Part shown: piece by piece, positions 1 through 11,125 of the stretch
Layout of the letters: each line of letters starts with the position of its first letter
How positions within the stretch are numbered: position 1 is the stretch's first letter
Assembly (NCBI RefSeq): GCF_022394535.1
Contig: NZ_CP089414.1
Coordinates: 248,001 to 312,000 of the forward strand
DNA length: 64,000 nt
From: Dyella terrae
Lineage (GTDB): Bacteria; Pseudomonadota; Gammaproteobacteria; Xanthomonadales; Rhodanobacteraceae
Direction: 5' to 3'
Position numbers and translations under genes: made by a program
Notes under the pieces: model-generated
Told to the model about the DNA's origin: nothing
Database searches by the model: none
Seen by the model: the letters and a program-made list of their open reading frames with translations, nothing else

Positions 1-37
1 GAGCGCTAACGCGCGATAACGAACGCAGGGGAAGGGC

Positions 38-1198
38 ATGGAAAAAACGCTTGGGAAAGCCGGAAATCGACGTCTTCTGAAGGCAGCGCTGTGCGCGGTA
101 CTCATCTTTGGCGGTGCGTGGCACGCCGGTTCCGCAGAGGCGTCGCCCCCTGCGGCAGATTACCGCATCGTCGGCTATGTGACGGACGCCAGCCCGTTGC
201 CTCACGTGAGCGCTGACAAGCTTGACGTGATCAATTACGCGTTTGCCAAGCTCGATCCCACGGGCGCGGTGCTGTTTCCCAGCCCGGTAGCCAGTCAGAC
301 GCTTGTGACCCTCACTGGGCTGCGCAAGCTCAATGCGGGCCTGAAGATCATCGTGTCCATTGGTGGCTGGGGTGCAGACCATTTCTCCGATGTCGCGCTC
401 ACGAAGGGCACGCGCCAACGCATGGCTGATAGCGTAGCGGCGTTTGTCGAAAAGTATGACGTGGATGGCGTAGATCTCGACTGGGAATATCCGACCTTGC
501 CGGGTCCCGGCATCAGCCACCGTCCCGAGGACAAGCGTAACTTCAGCCTTTTGCTCGAGACATTGCGTACGCGACTCGACAAGGTGGGCGCCACCCATGG
601 TGGTCGCCATTATTTGTTGACCATCGCCGCTGCGGATAGCGAGTTTGTCGCGGGTATCGAGCTGGAGCGCGTCTCGCATTCGCTCGACTGGTTCAACCTG
701 ATGACTTATGACTTCCACAATGGTTTGACGCCAACCACGGGGCATCACGCCGGGCTGCATCTGTCTGATGTCGCACCCGCCGATGACCGCGCTGGCGACA
801 AGGCAGTAGCGCAGTTCCTTGCGGCGGGCGTGTCGGCGAAGAAGCTCAATCTGGGCGTAGCGTTCTACGGGCGCGAGTTCACTGGAGTGGATTCTGCGCA
901 TGATGGCTTGCAGCAGAAGTACGCCAAGTTCGTGGATGCACCGGCCTGGCACGACCTAGTGAGCAATTTCATCGACAAGAACGGCTTCGTGCGGCACTGG
1001 GATGCGAAAGCCCAGGCTCCCTACCTGTGGAATGGGCAGACGCGCACGTTCATCAGCTACGAAGATCCCGAGTCGCTGCGCGCCAAGGCGGCCTTCATCA
1101 AGGCAAAGGGCCTGGGGGGCGCGATGTACTGGGAGCAGAGTTTGGACCGCAACGAAGAGTTGCTGGACGTGCTGGATCAGTCGTTGCGGTCGCGCTGA
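38..1198 (+). CDS. Secreted GH18 family chitinase-like glycoside hydrolase
   Basis: This 386-residue protein has an N-terminal signal peptide (hydrophobic core about residues 15-30, AEA-like cleavage site near 33-35). A single GH18 TIM barrel follows. The family signatures are visible: SIGGWG at about 107-112 and DGVDLDWE at 143-150, matching DxxDxDxE with Glu150 as the expected catalytic acid. Near the C-terminus GGAMYWEQS is the usual last-strand Trp region. The protein should hydrolyse beta-1,4-GlcNAc polymers outside the cytoplasm. No chitin-binding domain is present. The start at 38 follows the sequence aggggaaggg, a good ribosome site. A role in peptidoglycan or chitooligosaccharide turnover cannot be separated from chitinase by sequence alone. 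Confidence 0.92.
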   Translation: MEKTLGKAGNRRLLKAALCAVLIFGGAWHAGSAEASPPAADYRIVGYVTDASPLPHVSADKLDVINYAFAKLDPTGAVLFPSPVASQTLVTLTGLRKLNAGLKIIVSIGGWGADHFSDVALTKGTRQRMADSVAAFVEKYDVDGVDLDWEYPTLPGPGISHRPEDKRNFSLLLETLRTRLDKVGATHGGRHYLLTIAAADSEFVAGIELERVSHSLDWFNLMTYDFHNGLTPTTGHHAGLHLSDVAPADDRAGDKAVAQFLAAGVSAKKLNLGVAFYGREFTGVDSAHDGLQQKYAKFVDAPAWHDLVSNFIDKNGFVRHWDAKAQAPYLWNGQTRTFISYEDPESLRAKAAFIKAKGLGGAMYWEQSLDRNEELLDVLDQSLRSR

Positions 1199-1204
1199 TT
1201 TGTG

Positions 1205-1234
1205 CCGTCATTCCTGCGAAGGCAGGAATGACGG
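1205..1234. repeat. Perfect 13-bp hairpin, REP-like palindrome
   Basis: A 13-bp stem (CCGTCATTCCTGC) pairs perfectly with its complement around a GAAG loop, immediately after the chitinase stop. No T-run follows, so it looks more like a dispersed REP-type palindrome than a canonical terminator. CGTCATTCC...GGAATGACG palindromes of this kind are common intergenic repeats in proteobacteria. Confidence 0.7.
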
Positions 1235-1287
1235 CCTGAAAGTTCGGTACGGTGCGGTTGATGGTAGGAGCCAGAAGCGAACACGCC

Positions 1288-2520
1288 TCAGAACAAACTC
1301 TTGAAGATATGAATTCCGGCGGTGTACTCGCCGATGATCGTGCCCAAGCACACGAGAAAGAAGTTGAGCAGCGTGCGGGCGACGCGATTGCGCCACCAAC
1401 CGCGCCAGTCGCCGATGTCGTCGCGTAGTGCTTCGAAGTCGGCGACTCGCGGGCGACGTACCCAGGCTTCCACCATGGCACTGATGCCGCCCGACGGAAT
1501 GCCTGGGCGGAACGGCTTGATGGGGCCGGCAATGAATGCAGCGATGATGCTCAATGGATGCGCGCCGGCGATGATGGCGCCGATGGCTGAGAAACCGCCC
1601 GTGTAGAGAACCCAGTCGCGCAGCGCCGCGGTACCCAGCGCCGCGTTGCGATGGAAGGCGAAGCCGATGGCGACGAACACTGCCAGTACCAAGCCAATCG
1701 CGACCCACTTGGGCCAGCGTGCTTTCGGCGGTGCGGCGGCCAACGTGGCGGCTTCCGCCGTAGGATCACCTTGCTGCGTGCGCAACTGCTCACACAGGCC
1801 TTTGAGGTGTCCTGCGCCGATCACTACCAGCACACGGCGACCTTCACCGAAGCCCGCCTGGCTGGCCTGCTCGCGTAAGCGAGCCGCCATGTAGGCGTCA
1901 CGTTCGGCAATCAGCGCGCGATAGAGCGGGGCTGAGTTGGTGGCGAACTCGCTGAAAGCGCTTTCCAGCATGTCGCCTTGCTTGAGCTTCTCGATCTCGG
2001 ACTCTTCGATGTCCTGGCGTTCGAACACGCTGGCGATCAAGCCGCCCATGAGGCCGAAGCGCTGCCAGAACCCCACGCTGTGCCACGCGCGGCGCAATGT
2101 GGTGCCCACCTCGCGATCCACCAGCCAAAGGGGAAGCCCGCGCTGGTCGGCGCCGTCCATGCCGGCTTTCATCTCTGCTCCGGGCTCGATGCCGTACTGC
2201 TCGGCAAGCCGCTTCTGGAACGAAGACAGCACCAGACTGGCGGCTACCATGCCTGCCTTGCCCTGGCGGATCACCTGGAACAGATCCATCTGCTTGAACG
2301 CTTCCGGATCGCGCATGCCCTGCGCGCGGCTGTCGCACAGTTCCACCGCGATCGCGTCGAAGCTCTCATGCGCGAGCAGTGCTTCCACCGCTTCGACACT
2401 GGTGCGTGATACGTGGGCGGTGCCAAGCACCACGTACTCCACGCCGTCTCGCGTTACACGCTCAATAGGCTGGTCGTGCAACACCGGCGGCAGGGAATCG
2501 GCGATATCGGTCTGGCTCAT
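1288..2520 (-). CDS. TraB/PrgY-family membrane protein
   Basis: A 410-residue protein of the TraB/PrgY/GumN family. The N-terminal domain carries the family motif GTAHVS (33-38) and a conserved Glu in IAVELCDSR (Glu60), which resemble the metal/active-site residues of Tiki-type peptidases. The C-terminal third (from about residue 275) contains several hydrophobic segments (WVAIGLVLAVFVAIGFAF, an Ala/Ile-rich pair and a final one), anchoring it in the inner membrane. In enterococci PrgY limits peptide pheromone activity; the role in Gram-negatives is unknown. It is the last gene of the minus-strand run aguA-aguB-traB, 79 bp after aguB. Confidence 0.85.
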   Translation of the reverse strand: MSQTDIADSLPPVLHDQPIERVTRDGVEYVVLGTAHVSRTSVEAVEALLAHESFDAIAVELCDSRAQGMRDPEAFKQMDLFQVIRQGKAGMVAASLVLSSFQKRLAEQYGIEPGAEMKAGMDGADQRGLPLWLVDREVGTTLRRAWHSVGFWQRFGLMGGLIASVFERQDIEESEIEKLKQGDMLESAFSEFATNSAPLYRALIAERDAYMAARLREQASQAGFGEGRRVLVVIGAGHLKGLCEQLRTQQGDPTAEAATLAAAPPKARWPKWVAIGLVLAVFVAIGFAFHRNAALGTAALRDWVLYTGGFSAIGAIIAGAHPLSIIAAFIAGPIKPFRPGIPSGGISAMVEAWVRRPRVADFEALRDDIGDWRGWWRNRVARTLLNFFLVCLGTIIGEYTAGIHIFKSLF

Positions 2521-2599
2521 GCGTGGTGTCGGTGTGGTTTAGGCTAAAGACGGCATGGGGATGGTGCTGGCGCGATCCAAGCCGCGCCGGTGCGGTTGT

Positions 2600-3490
2600 T
2601 CAGTCGCGGAAGCGCTTGAGCAGATCGCTGTAGGCGTCGATGCGACGATCGCGTAGGAACGGCCAGATGCGGCGCACATGCTCGCTGCGCGCCATGTCCA
2701 CGTCCACGATCAGCAGTTCGCGCTGGTCCGTGCTGGCCTGAGCCAGGAATTCGCCCTGCGGCCCGGCCACGAAGCTGGTGCCCCAGAACTGGATGCCGTT
2801 GGTGACGCCGGCTTTGTCGGCTTCGAAGCCCGTGCGGTTGCATGACAGCAGCGGCAGGCCGTTGGCCACGGCGTGGCCGCGCTGCACGGTGACCCATGCC
2901 TCGCGCTGGCGATCCTTTTCACCCTGATCGTCCTGCGGATCCCAGCCGATGGCGGTGGGATAGAGCAGCAGGTCCGCGCCGGCCAGCGCCATCAGGCGGG
3001 CGGCTTCCGGATACCACTGGTCCCAGCACACCAGCACGCCGAGGCGACCCACCGAGGTGTCGATAGGGTCGAAACCCAGGTCGCCCGGTGTGAAGTAGAA
3101 CTTCTCATAGAACGCCGGATCGTCCGGGATGTGCATCTTCCGGTACTTGCCGGCGATAGCGGCCGAGCGGTCGAACACCACGGCGGTGTTGTGATACAGC
3201 CCGGTGGCGCGTTTCTCGAACAGCGATGCGACCACAACCAGCTTCAGCTCCTCGGCCAGCTTGCCGATGTGCGCCGTACTGTGCCCCGGGATGGTCTCGG
3301 CCAGATCGAACTCGTCGACCGACTCGCGCTGACAGAAGTATGGGCCGTTGTGTAGTTCTTGCAGCAGCACCAGCTCCACGCCCTTGGATGCGGCTTCCCG
3401 CAGGCCAGCCTCAATGGCGTCGAGATTGGCATCGCGGCTACCGCGGTCGGTTTCCTGTAACAGGGCGACTTTGAGGGGCTTGCGGGTCAT
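2600..3490 (-). CDS. aguB: N-carbamoylputrescine amidase
   Basis: Carbon-nitrogen hydrolase that converts N-carbamoylputrescine to putrescine, CO2 and ammonia. The Glu-Lys-Cys triad is visible: Glu45 in LLQELHNGPYF, Lys118 in YRKMHIPDD and Cys155 in VLVCWDQWYPEAAR. The ELHNGPYFCQ and MHIPDDP stretches are typical of the AguB subgroup. The start chosen is the ATG at 3490 (MTRKPLKVALLQ), giving 296 residues, the usual length; a longer reading to 3562 adds a non-conserved 24-residue leader. It lies downstream of aguA on the same strand, so both steps from agmatine to putrescine are co-located. Confidence 0.94.
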   Translation of the reverse strand: MTRKPLKVALLQETDRGSRDANLDAIEAGLREAASKGVELVLLQELHNGPYFCQRESVDEFDLAETIPGHSTAHIGKLAEELKLVVVASLFEKRATGLYHNTAVVFDRSAAIAGKYRKMHIPDDPAFYEKFYFTPGDLGFDPIDTSVGRLGVLVCWDQWYPEAARLMALAGADLLLYPTAIGWDPQDDQGEKDRQREAWVTVQRGHAVANGLPLLSCNRTGFEADKAGVTNGIQFWGTSFVAGPQGEFLAQASTDQRELLIVDVDMARSEHVRRIWPFLRDRRIDAYSDLLKRFRD

Positions 3491-3551
3491 CGGCGGGTCT
3501 CGATAGGGCTGCCGGGGGGAGCAGGCTGCACAGTTTAACGGATACGACGAA

Positions 3552-3573
3552 GCCGGCCCCATGCGGGACCGGC
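3552..3573. other. Imperfect GC-rich hairpin between aguA and aguB
   Basis: GCCGG and CCGGC arms with an inner CCC/GGG pairing surround a short loop between the two agu genes. No T-run follows, so it would at most attenuate or stabilise the message between cistrons. Confidence 0.35.
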
Positions 3574-3624
3574 TGGCGGTTCATGGTTGGAGCGGGCTGG
3601 ACCGGTTTTCACCGGCCCAGCGCC

Positions 3625-4659
3625 TCAGACGATGCCGGCGGGTAACTGCATGGTGATGCAGTGCAGACTACCGTTCTGCCAGATCAGCGGACGGCACGGC
3701 ACCTGTACCACTTCGCGACCCGGATGGGCCTCGCCGATGATGCGGGCGGCCTCGTCGTCGGCTACGTCGCCGTAGGCGGGCACCAGCACGGCGTCGTTGA
3801 CGATCAGGTAGTTCGCATAGGAGGCAGCCAGGCGGCGCCCCTCGTCGATGATTGGCTTGGCCCAGGGCAACGGGTAGAGCGTGTAGGGCTTGCCATCCGG
3901 CGTGCGCAGCGCAGCGAGTTCCTCGCCCATGTGCTTGAGCTCGTCATGGTGCAGATCGCTGACGTCGTCGCAGGCCTGATACACGATGTGGTCACCCGGG
4001 GCGAAGCGCGCCAGCGTGTCGATGTGGGCGTCGGTGTCGTCGCCTTCGAGGTAGCCGTAGTCGAGCCACAGCACGCGCTTGGCATGCAGGCTGTCGCTCA
4101 AGATCTCGGTCATGTGCTCGCGCGACTGCTCGGGATGGCGCTGGCTCAGGCAACGCCAGGTGGTCAGCACGGTACCCGCGCCGTCGCTCTCAATGCCGCC
4201 GCCTTCAAGAGCCCAGTCGATGCGCTTGTGCGATGCATTGCCGAACACGCCTTCCTGCACGAGTCCGGCGATCAGCGCGTCGTCCTGGTCGGCGCCGAAC
4301 TTGCCACCCCAGCCAGTGAAGCGGAAGTCGGTGAGCTGGAAGCTGCCATCCTCGGCCTTCAGCGTGACCGGGCCGGAGTCGCGCAGCCAGGTATCGTCGT
4401 ACGGTTGCTCGACAAAGCGGACCTTGGAGAGATCGACGCCTTCACCCGTAAGCAACGCTTGCACACGTAGGCGCAGCGTGTTGTCACCCACCACGATGAT
4501 CAGCGACTGGAAGCGCGTAACGGCGGCGGCGAGTGCCACATAGGTGGTCTCTACGTCGGCCAGACGGTCGGCCCAGTCGGTGTTCGCATGCGGCCAGGCG
4601 ATCAGCACGGCCGATTGCGGCTCCCATTCCGCCGGAAGGCGAAGGCTATGGTCAGTCAT
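3625..4659 (-). CDS. aguA: Agmatine deiminase
   Basis: A 344-residue guanidino-group-modifying enzyme (peptidylarginine deiminase-like family) that hydrolyses agmatine to N-carbamoylputrescine. Conserved stretches include the N-terminal PAEWEPQSAVLIAWPH, the substrate-binding YDDTWLRDSGP, the GGGIESDG block, DTDAHIDTLARF with the catalytic His, and the C-terminal GSLHCITMQLP with the nucleophile Cys334. Length and motif order match bacterial AguA. It is first in the minus-strand cluster with aguB, 134 bp upstream of it, forming an arginine-decarboxylase-linked polyamine route. Confidence 0.95.
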   Translation of the reverse strand: MTDHSLRLPAEWEPQSAVLIAWPHANTDWADRLADVETTYVALAAAVTRFQSLIIVVGDNTLRLRVQALLTGEGVDLSKVRFVEQPYDDTWLRDSGPVTLKAEDGSFQLTDFRFTGWGGKFGADQDDALIAGLVQEGVFGNASHKRIDWALEGGGIESDGAGTVLTTWRCLSQRHPEQSREHMTEILSDSLHAKRVLWLDYGYLEGDDTDAHIDTLARFAPGDHIVYQACDDVSDLHHDELKHMGEELAALRTPDGKPYTLYPLPWAKPIIDEGRRLAASYANYLIVNDAVLVPAYGDVADDEAARIIGEAHPGREVVQVPCRPLIWQNGSLHCITMQLPAGIV

Positions 4660-4782
4660 CGTGAACGGTTCTCTTGCGGGGCGGCAGCCCGAGGGCCTCT
4701 GCGTAGGTCAGGGCGTTTCGGGCAGGGACGATGGAGGGCGCAGAGTGTAAACGATGCTGCGTGACAGCACGGAAAAGACAAC

Positions 4783-4806
4783 GCGGCCCGTGTTTCCACG
4801 AGCCGC
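4783..4806 (-). terminator. Terminator after the 4829-5182 gene
   Basis: On the minus strand a GC-rich hairpin (GCGGC..CGTG arms, one mismatch, 4-nt loop) is followed by TTGTCTTTTCC, directly downstream of the small periplasmic protein gene. Confidence 0.6.
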
Positions 4807-4828
4807 GCTCAAACGATTGATCTGCCGG

Positions 4829-5182
4829 TCAGTTGGCGGAAGCGGGATTAGTGTTGTTGCCGGCCGGTGTGTTGAGCACGGCATGGATCACGTGACTCTT
4901 CTCGAAATACACGATGAAATTCGAGTAGTCCCAACGATTGATCACCGGGTGCTTGGCACTGTCTCCGCCACGTGGCGTGAGCTTGTGCTGCGGGGCGCCG
5001 TACTTCTTTTCGACCTCCGCCATGCTCATGCCGCGAGAGGGCAGGTCCATCGACTGTTCCTGCTGCACGCGGTTGACGAGCAGACTCTCCGCATGTGCGG
5101 CAGATGGCACGCCGAAACCGGCGGTGGCCAGCAGGACAATGGACAGGCTAATGCTGGACTTGCTGAATCCGAACTTGTTCAC
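4829..5182 (-). CDS. Small periplasmic protein with BamE/SmpA-like C-terminal motif
   Basis: A 117-residue exported protein. The preferred start is GTG at 5182, preceded by gagaggggaacc (SD 6 nt upstream), and gives VNKFGFSKSSISLSIVLLAT followed by an AHA-E signal-peptidase site. A longer reading from 5278 adds a non-signal leader and is less likely. The mature part holds GMSMAEVEKKYGAP, then W-D-Y..F.VYFE and VIHAVLNTP, the pattern of the small SmpA/OmlA (BamE) fold: G-[M]-x3-V-x2-hG-P then a W.Y beta strand. There is no lipobox Cys. Exact function unknown. Confidence 0.72.
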   Translation of the reverse strand: MNKFGFSKSSISLSIVLLATAGFGVPSAAHAESLLVNRVQQEQSMDLPSRGMSMAEVEKKYGAPQHKLTPRGGDSAKHPVINRWDYSNFIVYFEKSHVIHAVLNTPAGNNTNPASAN

Positions 5183-5361
5183 GGTTCCCCTCTCCGCACA
5201 AGGCGTTGCGGCGTCGTTGTAGCAGAACTGTCCGGGCTTATCCACGCGAATCTGTGGCGATTGCGACGCCGTGGGCATTCATGGTGGGGATTGGGGTGTC
5301 CGGACCGTTATCATGGGCGGCTTCGGGCGACAGAACGCCCGGTCCGGATTAAGTGCCCCTC

Positions 5362-7271
<1,910 letters not shown>

Positions 7272-7275
<4 letters not shown>

Positions 7276-8204
7276 GCGACCGCATGGACGACCCGGCTCG
7301 CCAAGTGATCGATATCTGGCTGCCGGACCTCGCCCGCTTTGCGCCCGATCATCCGCTGCGAGCGCTGTTGCGCAAGGCTGACCCACTGGACGTTGGCGCG
7401 CGAGGCTACATGGATGGTCTTGCATCTCGCTTTGGTCTGGGCGGCTCGCTGCCAGCGGGATCGTTGACGCGAGAGTTGATCGTGGGCGACGCGGGAACCG
7501 ATTCTTGGCTGTGCGCCGATCCTGCCTGGGTACAACCGGATCTCAACGGGGCACGTCTACTGGCCTGCGGCCAGATGCAATTGTCCGAAGACGACGCCAA
7601 GGCGCTTGCAGGGTCGCTGATGCCGTTGTTTGAGGAAGTCGGCATGACGCTCCGGGTGTCGTCACCCGATCACTGGCATGTGCAGTTGGCCGTCGATGCG
7701 CAGATTCCCGATTTCGCCGCGCCGGAGCAGGCACTGGGCGAGGATCTGTACTACCACCTGCCACAAGGCGAGAAGGGGCGCTCTTGGCGCATTCTGCTCA
7801 ATGAAGTCCAGGTGATTCTGCATCAGCACCCCCTCAACGAAGAGCGACGCCGTCTAGGCCTGCCACCGGTCAATCATCTGTGGCTGTGGGGCGGCGGTGT
7901 TCTGCCGGCTTCCGTGCATACCGCCCTGGCGCATGTCGTTGGCGATGACCTATTACTGGCCGCACTGGCGAAACAGGCGCGCGTTTCATGTGCGCCGCGG
8001 ACGAAGGAAGCCGTGTCCACTGCTATGCCAGGGACGCTCATCGACCTGCAGGATTTACCGGTAGACGACATCGCAGCACAATGGACCGACGATCTTCTCG
8101 CCCTGGCCCAAAAACATGCGCTGCAGCTCAGCTTTGCTAGCGGCGAGCGCTGGGTCCATCGTCCATGGCACCGGCTTCGCTTCTGGCGAAGGAGCGGTCC
8201 GTGA
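7272..8204 (+). CDS. RpfE-like regulatory protein
   Basis: A 310-residue cytoplasmic protein resembling the Xanthomonas RpfE family, which was named from the rpf pathogenicity cluster and lies beside recJ there. The start ATG 7272 overlaps the yheS stop (ATGA) and is preceded by tggagg at very short spacing; a second in-frame ATG at 7284 is possible. Recognisable stretches include WHVQL, YYHLPQGEKGRSWRILLNEVQ and LPPVNHLWLWGGG, which recall the fold of cofactor-independent phosphoglycerate mutase/alkaline phosphatase relatives. Biochemical role is not established. It is translationally coupled to recJ downstream. Confidence 0.8.
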
Positions 8205-9916
8205 AAAAGATAAGTCTTCGGCGGCGCGAGGCATTGGGCGCGCCTTCGGGTTGGGGTTCGGACGTCCATCCAGTCCTTCAGCAGGTTTTCGCAGCGCGTG
8301 GCGTGCTGTCGCCGAGCGACGCTGAGTACCGTCTTGCGCGCCTGTTATCGCCGCAGCAGTTAGGTGGACTCAACAAAGCGGTCGCGCTTTTGTCGGAAGC
8401 GATCAGCGACGATTGGACCATCCTGATTGCCGGTGACTACGACTGTGATGGCGCAACCGGTACCGCGGTTGCCGTGCGTGGGCTGCGCATGCTGGGTGCG
8501 CGTCGCGTTGACTACGCTGTGCCGAATCGCTTCATTCACGGCTATGGACTCAGCCCTGCGCTGGTGGATTCGTTGCAGCCGACACCGCAATTGATCATCA
8601 CCGTGGACAACGGCGTGGCGAGCGTCGCCGGAGTGGCCGCCGCGCAGTCGCGCGGCATCCGCGTCATCGTTACGGATCACCATCTTCCGGGCGAACAGCT
8701 GCCTGCTGCCGATGCGATGGTGAATCCCAACCTGAGTGGCGATAGCTTCCCAAGTAAGGCATTGGCCGGCGTAGGGGTGATGTTTTATTTGCTGCTGGCG
8801 TTGCGTGCGTCGTTGCGCGAGCAGGGAGCTTTCGCGCCTGGCAGCGAGCCTGATCTTTCCGTATTGCTCGACTTGGTGGCGGTGGGTACGGTCGCGGACC
8901 TGGTTCCGCTCGATTTCAATAATCGCGTACTGGTCGAGGCGGGTATGCGGCGGGTGCGCAGTGGGCGAGGCCACGCTGGCGTCATGGCGTTGGTGGAAGC
9001 CAGTCAGCGTAGCGCGGCAACCCTGTGTGCGAGCGATCTTGGCTTTGCGATCGGTCCGCGTTTGAACGCTGCTGGTCGACTTGAAGACATGCGCATCGGC
9101 GTGGAATGCCTGCTGACGGATGACCCCGTGCAGGCGCGTCGTTACGCGGACCTGCTCAGTTCGATCAACCAGGAGCGACGCGAACTGCAGGCGGCCATGG
9201 TTGCCGAAGCCGAGGTCATGGTGTCGCGTGCGGCCGATATCGACGCGGTCGGCGTGGCCTTGTTCGAACCCAGCTGGCATGCAGGCGTGGTGGGGCTGGT
9301 GGCATCGAAGCTGAAAGAGCGACTGCATCGCCCGGTGATTGCTTTTGCACCGGCCAGCGAAGACCTGCCAGATGAACTGCGCGGCTCCGGGCGATCCATT
9401 CCTGGGTTCCACATCCGCGATGCGCTAGTGATGATCGATGCGCGCCATCCGGGCCTTATTCCGCGTTTCGGCGGTCACGCCATGGCCGCTGGGCTCAGCT
9501 TGCGTGCCGAGGACTATCCGCGTTTCGCGGAGGCCTTCGACGCTATTGCTCGAGAGTGGCTGGACGAGGATCACCTGCAGGCCGTGCAACACACGGATGG
9601 CGAACTGCCGCCGGGTGCCGCGACGCTGGAGCTCGCGCGCGAGCTGCGTGCGGCAGGGCCCTGGGGACAAGCCTTTCCAGAACCGGTATTCGACAACCTG
9701 TTCGAGTGTGCCAGCTGGCGCCTAATGGGCGAACGGCATCTGCGCCTGAGCTTGCGCGACCCGCGCGATGGCTCCGTGCACGATGCCGTGATGTTCAACG
9801 CGTATGAAGGCACTCCGCCGCCAGTGGTCCTGCGCGCTGCCTATGAACTTGTCATCAACGACTGGCAGGGGCGCGAGAGCGCGCGTCTACTACTGCGCTA
9901 TATGGAGCCGGCCTGA
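8201..9916 (+). CDS. recJ: Single-stranded-DNA-specific exonuclease RecJ
   Basis: 5'-3' ssDNA exonuclease of recombination and mismatch repair. The GTG start at 8201 overlaps the previous stop (GTGA) and has a strong SD gaaggag six bases upstream, giving 571 residues, the normal RecJ size. DHH-superfamily motifs are clear: GDYDCDGATG (78-87), VDNGV (135-139), VTDHH (157-161), then DLVAVGTVADLVPL and GPRLNAAGRL. The DHHA1 RNA-binding-like part contains RSIPGFHIRDAL and GGHAMAAG. The C-terminal OB-like domain is complete. Confidence 0.96.
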   Translation: MKKISLRRREALGAPSGWGSDVHPVLQQVFAARGVLSPSDAEYRLARLLSPQQLGGLNKAVALLSEAISDDWTILIAGDYDCDGATGTAVAVRGLRMLGARRVDYAVPNRFIHGYGLSPALVDSLQPTPQLIITVDNGVASVAGVAAAQSRGIRVIVTDHHLPGEQLPAADAMVNPNLSGDSFPSKALAGVGVMFYLLLALRASLREQGAFAPGSEPDLSVLLDLVAVGTVADLVPLDFNNRVLVEAGMRRVRSGRGHAGVMALVEASQRSAATLCASDLGFAIGPRLNAAGRLEDMRIGVECLLTDDPVQARRYADLLSSINQERRELQAAMVAEAEVMVSRAADIDAVGVALFEPSWHAGVVGLVASKLKERLHRPVIAFAPASEDLPDELRGSGRSIPGFHIRDALVMIDARHPGLIPRFGGHAMAAGLSLRAEDYPRFAEAFDAIAREWLDEDHLQAVQHTDGELPPGAATLELARELRAAGPWGQAFPEPVFDNLFECASWRLMGERHLRLSLRDPRDGSVHDAVMFNAYEGTPPPVVLRAAYELVINDWQGRESARLLLRYMEPA

Positions 9917-9924
9917 GGCGTCAT

Positions 9925-11094
9925 TCAGATCACCAGCTTCAACAGCTGGCTAAGAATGACCTTGGCGGGTATGACCGACAACCAGATGGGCGCGAAAGGT
10001 AGCAGCGTGACCAACGCGAGCGAAATGGCCGCGCGCGGGTCGAACAGCACCGGACGCATGGCGTAGACGTTCGCCGTCACGCTGTACAAGTCGGTTGTCG
10101 ACGAGAAATCGGGTTTTTCGAGTGACTCCTGGTCCACTTTGCTTTCGGGTCCCAGCCACTTGTCCTCGAACTGGGTGCCAAGTCGACTAGCCAGGGCGCC
10201 GTACTCGAAAACGCCGCGTCGCCAGGTCATGAGCAACGAGCGCCCAAAGACAAGGGGCGGACTGATGAAGATGGCGACCACCACGATGGTGGTGGCAATA
10301 GGGACGGCGGGATGATCCAGGGGATTGAGACCGAGATGGAATACCTCGTTCGCAAAGGTTCCTGCCGTGATGATGCCGATGGTCAGGGCCAGCGACATGA
10401 ACATCCTTGGTGAGAAAGCGACGAACTGCAGCCCTGCTGCTTTGTCTGGGTGGGACGAGATCAAATGAAGGTTCATCCGCGAGACCTGATGCAGAAAGCG
10501 TGTCCACACACCGACACGCCACACCCAGCTGAGTAACAGGCCGAGAAGCAGCGGGAGGCTGATCAGTAGGTGCCACCAGCCGGCAAGTGACAGATGCGTT
10601 GCGTCCGCAGCGTAATGCCACGCAGGGAGCAGGCCGGCATGGATCGTGAAAGCGATGATGATGACGAACGCATAGACCAATAGGGTCATCCCTGCGGAGG
10701 GCCAGATACCAAGGCTGAGGCGGCGTGTCGACGCCACAGCGTCGTCGAACCGTTCCCGATCGGATGCGTCAATGATCTTAGAGACGAGAAAGTGACGCGC
10801 AGTCAGATCCAGGCGAGGAAGAATGATGTACTCCGACAGGATCAGAATGGGCACGGCCAGCACGTAGCGCGCATGCACCGCAATGTCGACGAAGAAAGCG
10901 TGTAGCAGCTCCCTATGTCCGGACGTGAGGGACTGCATCGTGCTCAGTAGAGCAAGCGGCAGCCAGGCGAGCGCAACGGCGATGAACACACGCCGGAAGG
11001 CCTGGGCGCGGTGCTCGGGTTTGATCAAGCGAAGCCGCCGAAGCACGACAACGTGCTTGGATTCTTCGAAGATGCTGGAAGTGGCCTCGCTCAT
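9925..11094 (-). CDS. Polytopic membrane protein of unknown function
   Basis: A 389-residue inner-membrane protein. The N-terminal 30 residues are charged and soluble. Hydrophobic segments follow at about 36-54, 75-93, 130-155, 170-192, 228-246 and 265-285, then a cytosolic tail and a final C-terminal hydrophobic stretch. A charged loop (RRGVFEYGALASRLGTQFEDKWLG) sits before the last part. I do not recognise a named family. It ends 8 bp from the convergent recJ stop. The adjacent minus-strand barrel gene, 31 bp upstream, may share its transcript. Confidence 0.75.
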   Translation of the reverse strand: MSEATSSIFEESKHVVVLRRLRLIKPEHRAQAFRRVFIAVALAWLPLALLSTMQSLTSGHRELLHAFFVDIAVHARYVLAVPILILSEYIILPRLDLTARHFLVSKIIDASDRERFDDAVASTRRLSLGIWPSAGMTLLVYAFVIIIAFTIHAGLLPAWHYAADATHLSLAGWWHLLISLPLLLGLLLSWVWRVGVWTRFLHQVSRMNLHLISSHPDKAAGLQFVAFSPRMFMSLALTIGIITAGTFANEVFHLGLNPLDHPAVPIATTIVVVAIFISPPLVFGRSLLMTWRRGVFEYGALASRLGTQFEDKWLGPESKVDQESLEKPDFSSTTDLYSVTANVYAMRPVLFDPRAAISLALVTLLPFAPIWLSVIPAKVILSQLLKLVI

Positions 11095-11125
11095 CCGATG
11101 TGCTTCGACATTCGCCTGTCGATGC

